From contig VUYV01000190.1 in the NCBI GenBank assembly GCA_008711295.1, forward strand, positions 127,318 to 191,317: a stretch of DNA of 64,000 nucleotides. The letters are read 5' to 3'. Source of the DNA: Anarhynchus alexandrinus. Taxonomy: Eukaryota > Chordata > Aves > Charadriiformes > Charadriidae. A model generated the notes under the pieces. That model saw nothing but the letters and a program-made list of their open reading frames with translations. It was not told where the DNA came from and searched no databases. This document shows positions 21,101-32,400 of this stretch, piece after piece. Each line of letters begins with the position of its first letter. Position 1 is the first letter of the stretch. Made by a program: the position numbers and the translations under genes.

Positions 21101-24100
21101 TTTTGTGCTGTAGTTATATAGAAGTTGAAATTGCAGAGAAAAGTAATTTATAACATTGGTTGAAATAGGATATTGCATTTGGTTCAGGTTAAGGAAAACA
21201 TAAGGTGATTTCAAGTTACTGCCTTTGATGTAACAGCTTATGAAACATAACTATTAGTGTTATCTGAGTATACCATGAAACATCCATAAACCTGGAAACT
21301 TATATTTAGTACCAGTTTTAGTTTTCATGTGTTTCTAGTAGGTTATTGGAAGAAAAGCCTTTGAACGCAAATAGCTAAGACAAAAAGGCTGCTAAAGATA
21401 TTCTTGAAAAAGAACATGAGTTAGGGTTTCCTTTCTTTTTCAGTTCACTTTTAAAAAAACAAGTCTAAAACATGATTTGAATAGGCAATGTTGTGTGCAG
21501 AAGTAAAAACTTTACTGCCTTCTATATTGTTGAATAGTCTAGTTACATTAAGACACATTCTGTTTCAATGGAAGGAATCATTCAAGTATGGGAAAATTCC
21601 AGCTGCAGAACCTCACTACAACTTCAAACCATCATATACAACAACACAGTTAAACATCTAAGGCACATTCTCAACTAAATAGGCATAAATAGGCTTCACT
21701 AATGTATGATGTAACTAATTCACTGAAATAGAGCTTATAGCAATAATGTATAAATAAATAAATAATAAAGCTTATAGTGATAATAAATATCCCAAATTGC
21801 TGGAGTCAGGTATATATTATCATAGACCTAATATTGTCCAATCTGGGGTGCTGCATTAACATTCCTATTTTGCTTACTCACAGAACACTTTTTCTTTTTT
21901 CCCCCTTTTTTGGGAATACCATTTACAATGCAAAACAATTAAGAATATGAGTAGAAAAAACATCTTCAGCCAAATTTTGGATCAGGGTCAATTTAACCCT
22001 CAGGATGCCAGAGCAGAGTACAGGTCATAAAGAGCAGCTGCTGTTCCCTTTTAACAATACCATTGTTCTCTGTGACAAAATTGTTCTCCACGAAAGCTGC
22101 ACAATTTTATACATGAAATCCTACAAGAGAAAGAAAAGGTGATGAAGAACTCAATTACTTTTCACAGTGCAAAACAATCCAATAGAAAAATAAGGTCTGT
22201 GCAACTGCACTCTCAAGACCATGCTATTGTGCACTCGTATGTATGTCCATACCTAGATATATTATATTAATACTTTGCATCTACAAGACATAGAGGACAT
22301 GGTCAAGTACTACATACATACCTGAATTGTATCTTCTTTCACGCTATTCAGCCACCTATTCTAATGCAAATGAAATATTTTTCCTACCACCATCTTTCTT
22401 CAGGAATGGTGCCGAAAAAGCAGGAGGCAGCCTTCATTGAGTGTCACTAGTGGTGGAGTGTCAGTAGCAAAAAATACATGGAGTTGCACTGATGTTCCTC
22501 ACTTTTCTTCAGTAACTTCTGGCATGTATTTCTTGCCCTAGTCATCCTAATTCCCTGAAAAAATCTCTTGTCCACTTATTTCCTAATGATATTTTCTACT
22601 TTATGCATACCATCACCCTTCACTTTACCTGCCCCACTTCCAACACACTCATGCATGTAGAAATATGTCTATGTCTACATCATTTCTGGATCCAAGGTAT
22701 CACTAGTAGCACACTGTTGCAATATGTGCCTGAAATTTTACACACTTTCTAATGCAAATTTCCTTTTTATTTTTGGCACAGTTAATCTACAATGCAGATT
22801 AACTACATCTGGATAAAAGTCAGTTGATTTACCACATACGTTGTTTTAAAAGTCATGTTATTCCAGTTTAATTATTTTTTCCCTGTCTTTGTACTCAGTT
22901 CTTCATCCATCAGTATTTGGTTTACCAGAATTTTGGGCTGCCCAGTATGCAGTAAACACTCTTACCAGTAGTGCTGAGTCAGATACTAGCAAATTCTTTG
23001 GTTTGGCACACTGTACACAATACATACTTTATTTTTTCACACTGTATTTTAAGGTCATGTTTGTTTTCCTGTATGCTCTAGGTCATTCTAGCATTACTGT
23101 TTGCCCAGATTCTTATTAAGGATGTATGACTCGGACTGCTTTTTTCCCAGGTGGATTGGTATTTCCAAGATGAATCTTTTGTCAAACCTTTTTGTCCACG
23201 CACTTATATGCTTTGAGTTTCATGCACTTATTTCCTCTTAATGTTACTGTATCCCTGAATTATTCCTAGAATTAGGTTGAATGTCTCTGCAAAATAAAAC
23301 TTAGATAAGGCTTAGATAAGACTAAGACAGCCATAGATGCTTATGATTTCTTCTGTCTGCCCCATGTTAGTTTTCCATGTGTTTTGATTAGAAAAGAACA
23401 ACAAAACGTTGTGCAATAAAACCCCTGGAAGATGGAAAATATTGCAAGACTTTGGGAAAGAGATAAATACTGTCATACATCTGCAAAACGTTCTGGAACC
23501 TGAGAGATGTCCTATTGAGGATGGCAGTGCACCCCTGCTGTGTTCATTGCAGCGTGCATAGGAGCAGTCAGTGTGAGATGGCTGTGGATCCTGCTCTATA
23601 TGAATGCTACGAGTCCTGGCCTTGTCAAGGTGCTGAGTTTTTCCAGTATTAATGTGCTGAGCTGGCTCAAGTTAGGGCTGCATAAAGAAAACGAGGATTC
23701 AGCAATAGTTTCAGACCAAGAGTCCTGTAAACAAACATCATGAACAAATAAATGACAGGCAGATTTCGGCCTGCAGGCTCAAATAACAACTGTTTTAACA
23801 GTTGAGAGTTGGAAAGAACTGAGTAATTTTAGAAAGAGTCAGAGACATTTTTAGCTAGTTAAAAGGCAACAAACATACAAAAGAGCTATGAATATTTTTA
23901 AAATTACTTGTTTTCATCGGAAATGGTACTTCTTGAGCAAAATAAGTTGCTACGGATCAAGCACTATTTGGTGGGATGAGAAATCCAGAGAGAGAAGCCT
24001 GCAGGAAGAATTGGCAGGGAGCTAGGTAGACCCTCCTAGAATGGAAGATGGAGACACAACTGGTAAAAAAGATGTCTGTATTTTATTATTTCAGAACACA

Positions 24101-26344
24101 CCTTCTTGCAATTTTTTAGTTAACAGTGCTCTATGATTAGAAGAATATTTGATAACTGCTTGCCAATTTAATTGCCTCAGAAGAAAGAAAACTGTAGATT
24201 TGTTGAGGTAAATCATAGTTTATTCATTATAGACTGCATCTTGGATCCGATTATGAAAGCAGGAAAAAGAAATCACCTTGACAGACATGCGCTATTTGAG
24301 ATCGCAGTACTGAACAACTGGACTTTGAAATCACAGCCTGAGAGAAGATTTCTGATACTTTAAACAGACATAAGCTTATGGTAGGTACATGACCTCAAGC
24401 TTCTTTTCTCCTTGTTCTGAACAGCCTGGCATTAATTCACAGGAAGGCTCTCAGAAGTCTTAAAAGATCTTAAAAGCTTTTGTAATCATAAATATGATTT
24501 GTAGCTGTAACTTTAGTAATAATGAAAGAGAAGGTTTATCACAGAAAAATGGCTTATTATCATTCAGTAATTGCAGGTGAAACTGAAAGAGCACAAGAAA
24601 CATGCCTGAAATTTCTAAGTATCTTGAGAGCCACAAAATCTTGCAAGCTCAAAATGTTGATTCCTAAAACTGAATAAAAGCTGCTTAGCTTGAGGAGATA
24701 GATGATGGTACAAGAAAATTAGTAATACTTTAATTGTTGGCTCCTACTTTGATTCTTTCACAGTAGTTCAATCTTGAAAACAAACAGTCCAGTAAATAAA
24801 AAAACCCAACATTATTAGTTCTTTGTTTCTATTAAAAGTGTTACATCAGTAACTGGGTGGCTTCTTCAGAGCAATAGTGAATTCTGGATAATGTTATAGA
24901 AGTTGGAGGAAAAGGGACTTCAATGTTTCGTTCATTAGTGACTTAAATGTATAAACACAGAATCATAAAGATCAACATGAAAACAGAAGCAGTAAGACTA
25001 GCAATAGCAAAAATGTGAGGTTCAGAACAACAAAGACTCATCTGTGAGTTAAAGCAATCATTACAGTCCTACTTTTGCCATGAAATTTAGCTATGACTAC
25101 CTATGCCAGAGCTGAGGTTGACATAACTGGAGGACGTTCTACAACATGAAATGAAAAGGGTACTGCACAACCATGGTATACCAGGTAGCTATCCATAAAA
25201 CAGACATACAGTCCTATTGTGTGTAGTAGTCTTCTATGAGGACCGAGGAAGAAATATTCCCTGCATTTTTTGTGTGAAGCACAGCATCAGCAGAATAATT
25301 CTGCAGCCACAGGGTGTTCTCTAGACCTGCTGTTCTGGGACAGAGAAAGTAATTCCTAACAAATTAATGTATTTAGTTGCTTCTGAAAAATGCGTTCCCC
25401 TGAATAGTATTTTCCAGAGAATGTCTCTTTCAATCCTCAGAAAGCTCTTTTTAAAGTTACCTCAAAGGCTAAACACAACAAATAAGTTTTTTGTGGTTTT
25501 AAAATCTCCAAGCCAGAGATCGTGCATGAATTTAGCTCCTCTAGCACAGGATTTTGAGGCTTCAAATTGCCACTGAAGATACAGAAATAGCTATTTTCTA
25601 TTGAATTAGCAAGCTTCCCTAGATCTGTACTACAGGTGCTCTTCAGTCCCTACCCCTCAACATTATTATCCATCTTCTAATCTTTTGTTTTCTTTTCCTC
25701 CCAAATAGGAGGACTATGTTCAGTCAACCTATTTCTAATATACTGAGTTAAAGAACCAAATGCATCTTCACACTTACAAATTCCTCTCTACAGCTAAAAA
25801 GATGCATGATTACACATTCTACTTTATAAGCAATAATTTGCCTTTCACATAGTTTTTAATATGCATGTCCAAAAGCTTTCTAATCATACTGTTCCCAGAT
25901 AGATTCAGCAACAGAACAGAAAGTTACACAGCAGGTTTGATAGCCCACACTCCGAACTTGTAAAAAACACCTGCAAAGACACTTACCTACACTAAGGAAG
26001 CCTGGAATCTAGAAAAGGCATGCATTACCATTTCAATTCTCTTTATGCATGTCATTTTTAAAAAATCCTTCCTTTAATCGTTTCTTTGCTGCCTTTCTAC
26101 TCATACAGTTACAATTTTCTGGCTTTGAAGAGATAAAGACCAACACTGAAGATTTTGTGTGTATCCAGCAGTGATGGAGAGGAATCAGTATTGTAATACC
26201 ATGGGGTTCTTTTAACACTGAACAGAAATAAATCTGTATGTTTTAAATTAATCATGTCAGTGTACCTAGACACATTTATAAAAATGCCAGCATTAAAACA
26301 AATTATGGTAATAATAAGCAACATTTAAAATCTCAAGTGTTATG
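15164..26344. other. Long AT-rich non-coding region
   Basis: About 11 kb with stops frequent in all frames, scattered A/T homopolymers (16371-16384, 18300-18314) and short AAT-type repeats (21750-21770). No CR1 or LTR is recognisable by eye. Short open frames (for example 17651-17977 minus, 18491-18826 plus, 20074-20388 plus) have no protein-like motifs or paired splice sites. It is most likely intergenic or large-intron sequence. Confidence 0.5.
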
Positions 26345-26858
26345 AGAGAAGAGTCAAGTCTTGCACTTGGGAAGGAATAACCACGCTAACCAGTACAGGC
26401 TGGGGTCCAATAACCCACACTAACCGGTACACAGTGGGGGCCCGCCAGCTGAAAAGCAGCTTTGCAGAATAAGGCCTGGGGGCTGTGGTGGACAAGACCA
26501 TGAGCCAGCCATGTGCCTCTGTGGCAAAGAAGGTTAATGGTGTCTTGGGCTGCATTAGGAGGAGCGTTGCCAGCAGGTCAAGGGAGGTGATCCTTCCCCT
26601 CTACTTAGCACTGGTGAGGCCACACTGTGTCCAACTCTGCGCTTTCCAGTGAATGGCCACAAAGATGGGACCAGAACATCTCTCATCTGAGGAGAGGCTG
26701 AAAGAGCTGGAGCTGTTTAGTCTGGAGAAGAGAAAGTTCAGGGGGATCTTATCAATGTTTATAAATATCTGATGGAAGGATGTAAAGAAGGCAGACTCTT
26801 CTCAGTGGTGCCCAAGCGGCAATGGGCACAAACTGAAACACAGGAGGTTCCCTCCAGA
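26345..26858 (+). mobile_element. CR1 LINE internal-to-3' fragment, plus strand
   Basis: The sense CR1 order is visible: 'gtcaagtcttgcacttggg', 'gccagccatgtgcctctgtgg', 'aaggttaatggtgtcttggg', 'ggtgatccttcccctctact', 'gctggagctgtttagtctgg' and 'ggcacaaactgaaacacagg'. It lacks the terminal 3' UTR and tail, so the copy is truncated or interrupted at about 26858. Many stops make it non-functional. Confidence 0.88.
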
Positions 26859-29549
26859 AGTTTCTCAACTATTTTGTTTTCAGTTACTGAATTTATCCAG
26901 TGAATATTCCATTGAATCTACTGAAAGCAACGGGGTCTAAATGCCAGCTACACGATGTACATGATAGATGTGATCTACAGTATAGATATAGTGCATGTGA
27001 TTGCACGAAATGCACTGCCAAGTTAGGTATCTTAGCCTGCATAAGGGAAAAAAAAATCACATAAATGTTATAAGAGAAGTTCGGTAAAGTAATGGTTTCC
27101 TACACGGGGCTCTTTTGCTATGAAGAGACCTGAAAAAAAACCCCAAAACCAAAACCACCCCCCCCCCCTTTATATGTACAACAAAATAGGTCATTGTTTC
27201 ATTCCCCTGATTAGATGAAAAAAAAAAAAGGCAGAATGGTGAAGACCAGAAGTATTTAGTAAAGCTAGAAGCTAGTATCCACTGAATAACAAATAATTCA
27301 GACCCATTATTTGCTGAAAGGGGAAAATTGCCACCAAGGGTTACAGAGATACTAGACTGAACAGAAACAACTACACACATAATGCTTTTAAGACTTTTGG
27401 TAAATCCTGACTCCACAGATAAGAAGGATGGTTTTCTATGTGACGGGACTCTGCAAATCCATTTAATACAGGTGCACATGCTTGGTAACGCTCATTGCTA
27501 TTGCAAGTCCATTTCATAGATGTGCATACACAGAACCCCCTTGTCCTCTTAGTTTCCAGCCTCAAACACTCTCAGAGGATGAAAGAAGACAAGCTATGTC
27601 TAACTTCTAGCCTCCATAGCTTTGGGATAAAGGAACTTTGTTTCTAGAGATACACTGTTCATCCCCTCTTTTCTCTTTGGAGTTCCCCATGTCAATATTT
27701 AAGGGAGTTACTTGAGAATTTCAGTCTGAGCAGCTTTGTTCTGTAGTAATGTCTCTTTCTTCATAATGAGAGACCAGGGTTGTCTTCTTGTTTGCCAAGA
27801 GCTGCATGTAACGCCTCTAATGTGAGCACAAACATACTCTAACTAAAGTTGGAATCAGCTAAGAATAGAAGGTGGGTCATCAGAAGACATACGGATCTCA
27901 AGTGAAATGCTTCCTCAAGGTTGAAGGAAGCCCTGACAGTTACCTGAATGTATGGTGAAGATTTATAGCTGTGACATATAAACAGAGAACAATGCAAGTG
28001 AAAAATGGATCTACCGCAATAAAGAAGAGCAGCCAGGAAATCCCCATACGCCCTAAGCGGGACAGAGCAATGAGCTCAGTAAGCCACATTAACCGCATCT
28101 CATACATGAAAAGGCACCGAGTTCCTTGGGAGAGACTGATATCAGGACTGAACTGCTGCCTCGCCGCAGGCCTCACATTTGCCATTTTCTATAGCTCTGT
28201 TTCTTTATCTGCAAGAGCTACTTAACTGCCTTTCGGAAGGACCTTACAGATTGTTAAATAAGGCAAAGATTTAGAGAAAGTTACTATCATATATTAGGCA
28301 AAGTGATATACTCAGAGAAAAGGCCATCCATGTTCGTGGATACACAAACACTCCAGGTATTATGAAACATTACAAAATTTGTAAGCTATTAAACACTAGC
28401 AAAACCCCATCTAAAAATTAACCTGATTTTTTTAGTTAAGCACTTACTTACATCTGTCCCTATTTAAATTGTTCATACTAAGAATACAGAATTTAACATT
28501 AAAGGCTACAGTAGTGATTTCAGATTTTTTTATACCTCCCTCCCCCCCAAAAACCCCAAAACCAAACAGCTGTACAGAACAGTGATTCCTTCACAAAGAG
28601 CTTAATAAGATAAAAACTCCAAAGACAAAGAAATTAGGATGAAAGCAAAGGCAAAACCCACACCAAATATACCTAAAAGGACAGGAATAGGTTGCAAAGG
28701 CAAGTGCAATTGTGGTGTCTTCTAATATCAGACCTCTTACCTTTGTATTCCTAATATGGTTTATCTTAGGTCCATGTATATTTAAGCAAATGCTTACAAA
28801 CCCCCATCAACGTAATATCAGCTATCTGGCTTGTAATGTGTGCCATCTATTCCTCTCCACTGCTAACATGCATTTTTAACAGACTTGCATCAGTCACAGA
28901 TATAGCAAGAGATGCACTTCTGAGATACGCTTCCTAGAAATACTGCTCCTGGTGAACAAATAAATCATGTAATTCTGACTTATGTAAAAAGAAAAGGAAC
29001 GCTAGCACATTTTCAACCTATGACAGAATCTGCAGTTTGCTGATTGCATTTCCCTGGTTTTCCCCAATATGTTAATCAGAAAATACCATTATATTCTGTA
29101 TTGAATGCATAATTCAGATGTACTTTTCATTGAAGGAGATTACATAGCTTTCTCAATGGAATTAGAGTTTATCAACACAGCTCAAAAAAAAACAACCCCA
29201 CAACATTTTGCACAGGCCACTACTGAGGATCGTCTTCAGTCAGTCTCCTGCTGACTTTGTTACTGCAAAGGAAACTATTGAGAAAAATCACTATATGATT
29301 ACAAAAACATAGGACTGGAAGAGATTCAAAACCAATCCTCTACTACTTCTCTCCCTGTCCTAATACAGGATCCACTTCTCTGCTGGAATTCATCCAGGAA
29401 AGATTAAACAAAATGACTCAAATTTCAAAGACAATCTGCTACACTTCTTCACTTATTTTACCATTACAATGATTCCAATAGATTGCAAGAAAATACAAGA
29501 TGGAATTTAATAGAAACAAATACAGGATATTAGATTTTATACAGCTAAT
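26859..29549. other. AT-rich non-coding region with A/C tracts
   Basis: A/C-rich homopolymer tracts lie at 27131-27172 (including a run of C) and 28537-28566. A minus-strand exon-like frame at 27944-28208 is listed separately. Faint CR1-like similarity occurs at 29305-29420 (minus), too degraded to call confidently. Confidence 0.45.
27944..28208 (-). CDS. Candidate minus-strand first coding exon, 80 codons, one hydrophobic segment
   Basis: A minus-strand acceptor (tagctcttgcag, AG at 28210-28209) is followed by a 23-nt leader with an in-frame stop. ATG at 28185-28183 follows in a strong context (gaaaATGg), with 80 open codons and then the donor CAG|gtaactg (GT at 27943-27942), leaving phase 2. 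The peptide starts MANVRPAARQQFSPDISLSQ and has a hydrophobic segment WLLFFIAVDPFFTCIVLCLY near residues 50-70. The segment also has more CpG than its surroundings. No family is recognised and no promoter is obvious upstream. It could be an unannotated membrane-protein exon or a chance frame; the plus strand is also open here (27971-28225), which weakens the case. Confidence 0.22.
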
Positions 29550-30185
29550 CTATGATCGAGGATAGGTCAGTAACAGGATGGATCACGAAGCCAACACAGG
29601 ATGAAGAAAAACTGGCTGGGTAGCAGTACATAGGGGATTACATTAGATTAAAAAATGATAAATCAAGAATGTAATTCTATTTCAGATAAAGGCAAGTGCT
29701 ATCATGGCATGTAAAAGGCATATAGGAGGTAATCCTTTCACTGCTCAGGATTGTAAGGCCACAGCCGCCACACTTCAAAACCCAGGTTCATACTTCAGAA
29801 AGAGGCAAACCACGTGGGCAAAGTCTAGAGGAGAGCAGTGAGTGATCAAAAACCTAGATGGAATTTAGGAAAAGGGTGGAAAAATCAGCCTTTCAGCCTT
29901 AGCCAAGAAGATCCTTCAAAATCCATAAAATCTGCAAAGAGAATGCTTTTAGTGCTCAAGGGGGATAGAACAGGTAGTAATAACTTGTAGCAAAGGAGAT
30001 TTAGATTAGACATTAAAACTTTACAAGAATACTGAAACAGACCATCTGTACAGCCATCATCAGAGGGTTTTTTTAAGAGGCGGTGATACAAACTTCTGTA
30101 AGGAATATCCAGGTATTAGGAATAATGCCTTGGAGAACAAGATAGTTCAGATAATCTATCAAATTTCATTCAGCTCTGAGATTTT
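29550..30185 (+). mobile_element. Ancient, highly diverged CR1 LINE 3' region, plus strand
   Basis: Despite heavy decay, ordered blocks match an old CR1: 'ggtaatcctttcactgctcagg', 'cacacttcagaaagaggcaa', 'tctagaggagagcagtgag', 'gcaaaggagatttagattagacattaaaa', 'tttttaagaggcggtgatacaaac' and finally 'ttcattcagctctgagattttta', which corresponds to the CR1 3' terminus. The tail microsatellite is gone. Its divergence from the other copies in the window suggests an older subfamily. No open coding remains. Confidence 0.65.
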
Positions 30186-32240
30186 TATCAACATTCCTTT
30201 ATTCTTCAAATGTAAATAGTTCCGCAGCCTACCATGAAGGGTATTCACTTTGTGAACCGCTCTTCTTTTAAAGAAGATTTGCAAAGCTTCAGAATGTTGG
30301 TATGTGTTCAATTCCATTTGAAATTTGGAATGTATCACTTTTAAAAGGTATGATATTAAGAATATTCCCTTATTATTTGCTACCTTTGTTAATCTCACTA
30401 AGTTAACTTAAAAAGGTTTTTCTACTGGACACAGCTGAGACCACTAATCAGCCAGATTCTTGTTTATTTTAGAGCCAAATTTGGATATCCGATCAGCATA
30501 ATGCTTTGCTTGCTCAAAATATTTCTTAGCTAACACAATGGTTGGCAATATTCAAAGTTAGCAATTTAAAAGCCAGCAATACATTTTTCTTTATTTTTTT
30601 TTTTACTTTTGTTAACATACATATGAGAATTATTGCATTAATTAATCTTCATACAATAAAAGTAATTTTCAGGGTGACATTTGGTTTTAAGATAAATCTT
30701 TCAATAACAGAGTGAGAAAAAGAAACAGTTCTTCAAGAAACTTCTGGGGCACTGGATAAAAAAAAAAGGACCAATTTAAAATTCTTAATTTAGATTTCCT
30801 TTAGTTACCTTAATCTCACCTTGAACTTCTCTGGTGGACTGAGAGGGGGCAGGGAAGGCATAGCAATTTTTTAAACTTTTTTAAGAAGTTATATGTCAAG
30901 ACTAAAAGATTATTTCATTCAAATGCAGTTTGAGGTTCACAAAATTTTGTGGGCTACAAATTTTTAACTCACCTAATCTTTCCTCTGGGCCAGTGTCAAA
31001 GTCTTTAGAATATGCTAAGATTTTTGATGGTTAGGGCACAAGCTGCTTGAAATGATTCGTACAAGAATACACTCTAATAGGGCAAGTTACCTAAAGAATT
31101 TAATAGTGTTATACCCTTTGATGGGTACACAAGGAACTGAAAATTGCTTTGAAGGTTTCATTTCATTTTCCCTTTAAGCCAGAAGAGACCATTTGTTTTC
31201 TGAAGCAGGGAAATACTCTGCATTACACTGCCTCACAACTGGCACCACAAAGCGTTTCATATACTCTGTGCCTGACTCATTCCATTTGAGCAAGAGGGGC
31301 GGATAGGCAGGCTGGATTCCAAATGCAGTTGCACAAACAAGTTCAATAAAAAAATAAGCTATGAAAATGATGCAGAAATTCTGAGCACCTTCTGGGTGCT
31401 TTGCCAGATTTACCTGGCTTTACCAGACCAAACCAATTTTGTATGCTGGGCTCTGGGGTATCGACAGAGTGTTCTGTTTGCTTGGGGTTTGGTTTTGGGG
31501 TTGTTTTTTGTTGTTGTTGTTTGTTTTTATTTTTCTTTTGTTAGTTAGTTTCTTTGTTTTTTGTTTGTGGTGGGCTTTTTTTTCTGCAATCTCCTTAGAT
31601 GGGCTTTGGGAAATTGGAAAGACTGTAGAGACCGAATCATTTTGCATACAATACCTGCAGCATAAATTTGTCATCTCAGCAACCCTCTCTTTTTGAAGCA
31701 AATCATGCAACATAAGCAAAGGGAGAGCCACAGAGGGAAAACCCCATGTTGCGAAGTACTGTGGCTACAGCCAGCCCTCGGGTGCCTGGATGGAGACTAA
31801 CCAAGCTGGCTTCAGAAGCAGCATAGCCGTTAGCCCAGCAGGCTGTGAACTAGCCAGCTCACAAACAACGCTAGCTCAGGGATCTCAGCACTTCAGTCAA
31901 CCTCTATCACTGACTGCCCTTTCCTCAATTTTATACTCTTTGTATCTTCTTATAGCCGGATTTACATATACTTTCTACTATCATGTTCCCGCCTGATCTG
32001 TTTGACCCCACTACTACATTACCATGGCTAGACAACAGTTGACTGGACCTTTCTCAAACTGCAATACATATAATATCATCTTATGGGAGTCCTCACCACA
32101 AGATTTTCATACTATTGCTCTTTAACTGGGTCTGCAACTACACAGTTTAATTAAATTTTGGTTGACATGCATCCACGTTGTTTCTTATTCTTTATTTGCA
32201 ATGTGATTCCCCCCTCCACTCTAAAATGATAGTGGCAATG
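30186..32240. other. Non-coding region with a G/T-rich low-complexity tract
   Basis: The tract 31478-31571 is almost purely G and T on the plus strand, with repeated TTGTT and GGGGTTT-like units. It accounts for the long open frames over 31420-31731 on both strands, which are compositional artefacts. The block 31700-32230 is less AT-rich; no element was identified in it. Confidence 0.5.
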
Positions 32241-32300
32241 TACACCAGCATATATTGCAGCTGGACTAGATGATCCTTGATGGTGCCTTCAAACTGAACT
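32241..32300 (+). mobile_element. CR1 3' terminal remnant, plus strand
   Basis: The string 'gcagctggactagatgatccttgatggtgcc' followed by 'ttcaaactgaactattct' is the standard CR1 3' end. Only the last tens of bases survive, directly joined to the expanded pentanucleotide repeat at 32296. Confidence 0.75.
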
Positions 32301-32400
32301 ATTCTATTCTATTCTATTCTATTCTATTCTATCCTATCCTATCCTATCCTATCCTATCCTATCCTACTCTATATTACTCTATATTACTCTATATTACTCA
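32296..32400 (+). repeat. Expanded CR1-tail microsatellite (ATTCT)n, (ATCCT)n, then (CTATATTA)n-like units
   Basis: About eight ATTCT units turn into about eight ATCCT units and then three 10-bp TCTATATTAC-type units. It is placed exactly where the CR1 tail repeat should be, so it probably grew from that tail. An apparent Tyr/Ser/Ile/Leu-rich frame here (32270-32491) is only a translation of the repeat. Confidence 0.9.

Noticed and set aside
23787..23804. Short palindrome around aactgttttaacagtt
   Set aside because: Too short to distinguish from chance in AT-rich DNA.
27131..27172. C4A4-like telomeric repeat of ciliate type (also at 28545-28566)
   Set aside because: Only one or two imperfect units in A/C-rich low complexity; no array.
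29305..29420. Second ancient CR1 on the minus strand
   Set aside because: The opening words resemble an old CR1 3' end, but similarity is too weak to call without alignment.
31420..31731. Lys/Asn/Gln-rich minus frame and its plus counterpart
   Set aside because: Explained by the G/T low-complexity tract.
31700..32230. Possible old LTR with minus-strand TATAAAAT near 31930
   Set aside because: No TG...CA ends or target duplication could be found.
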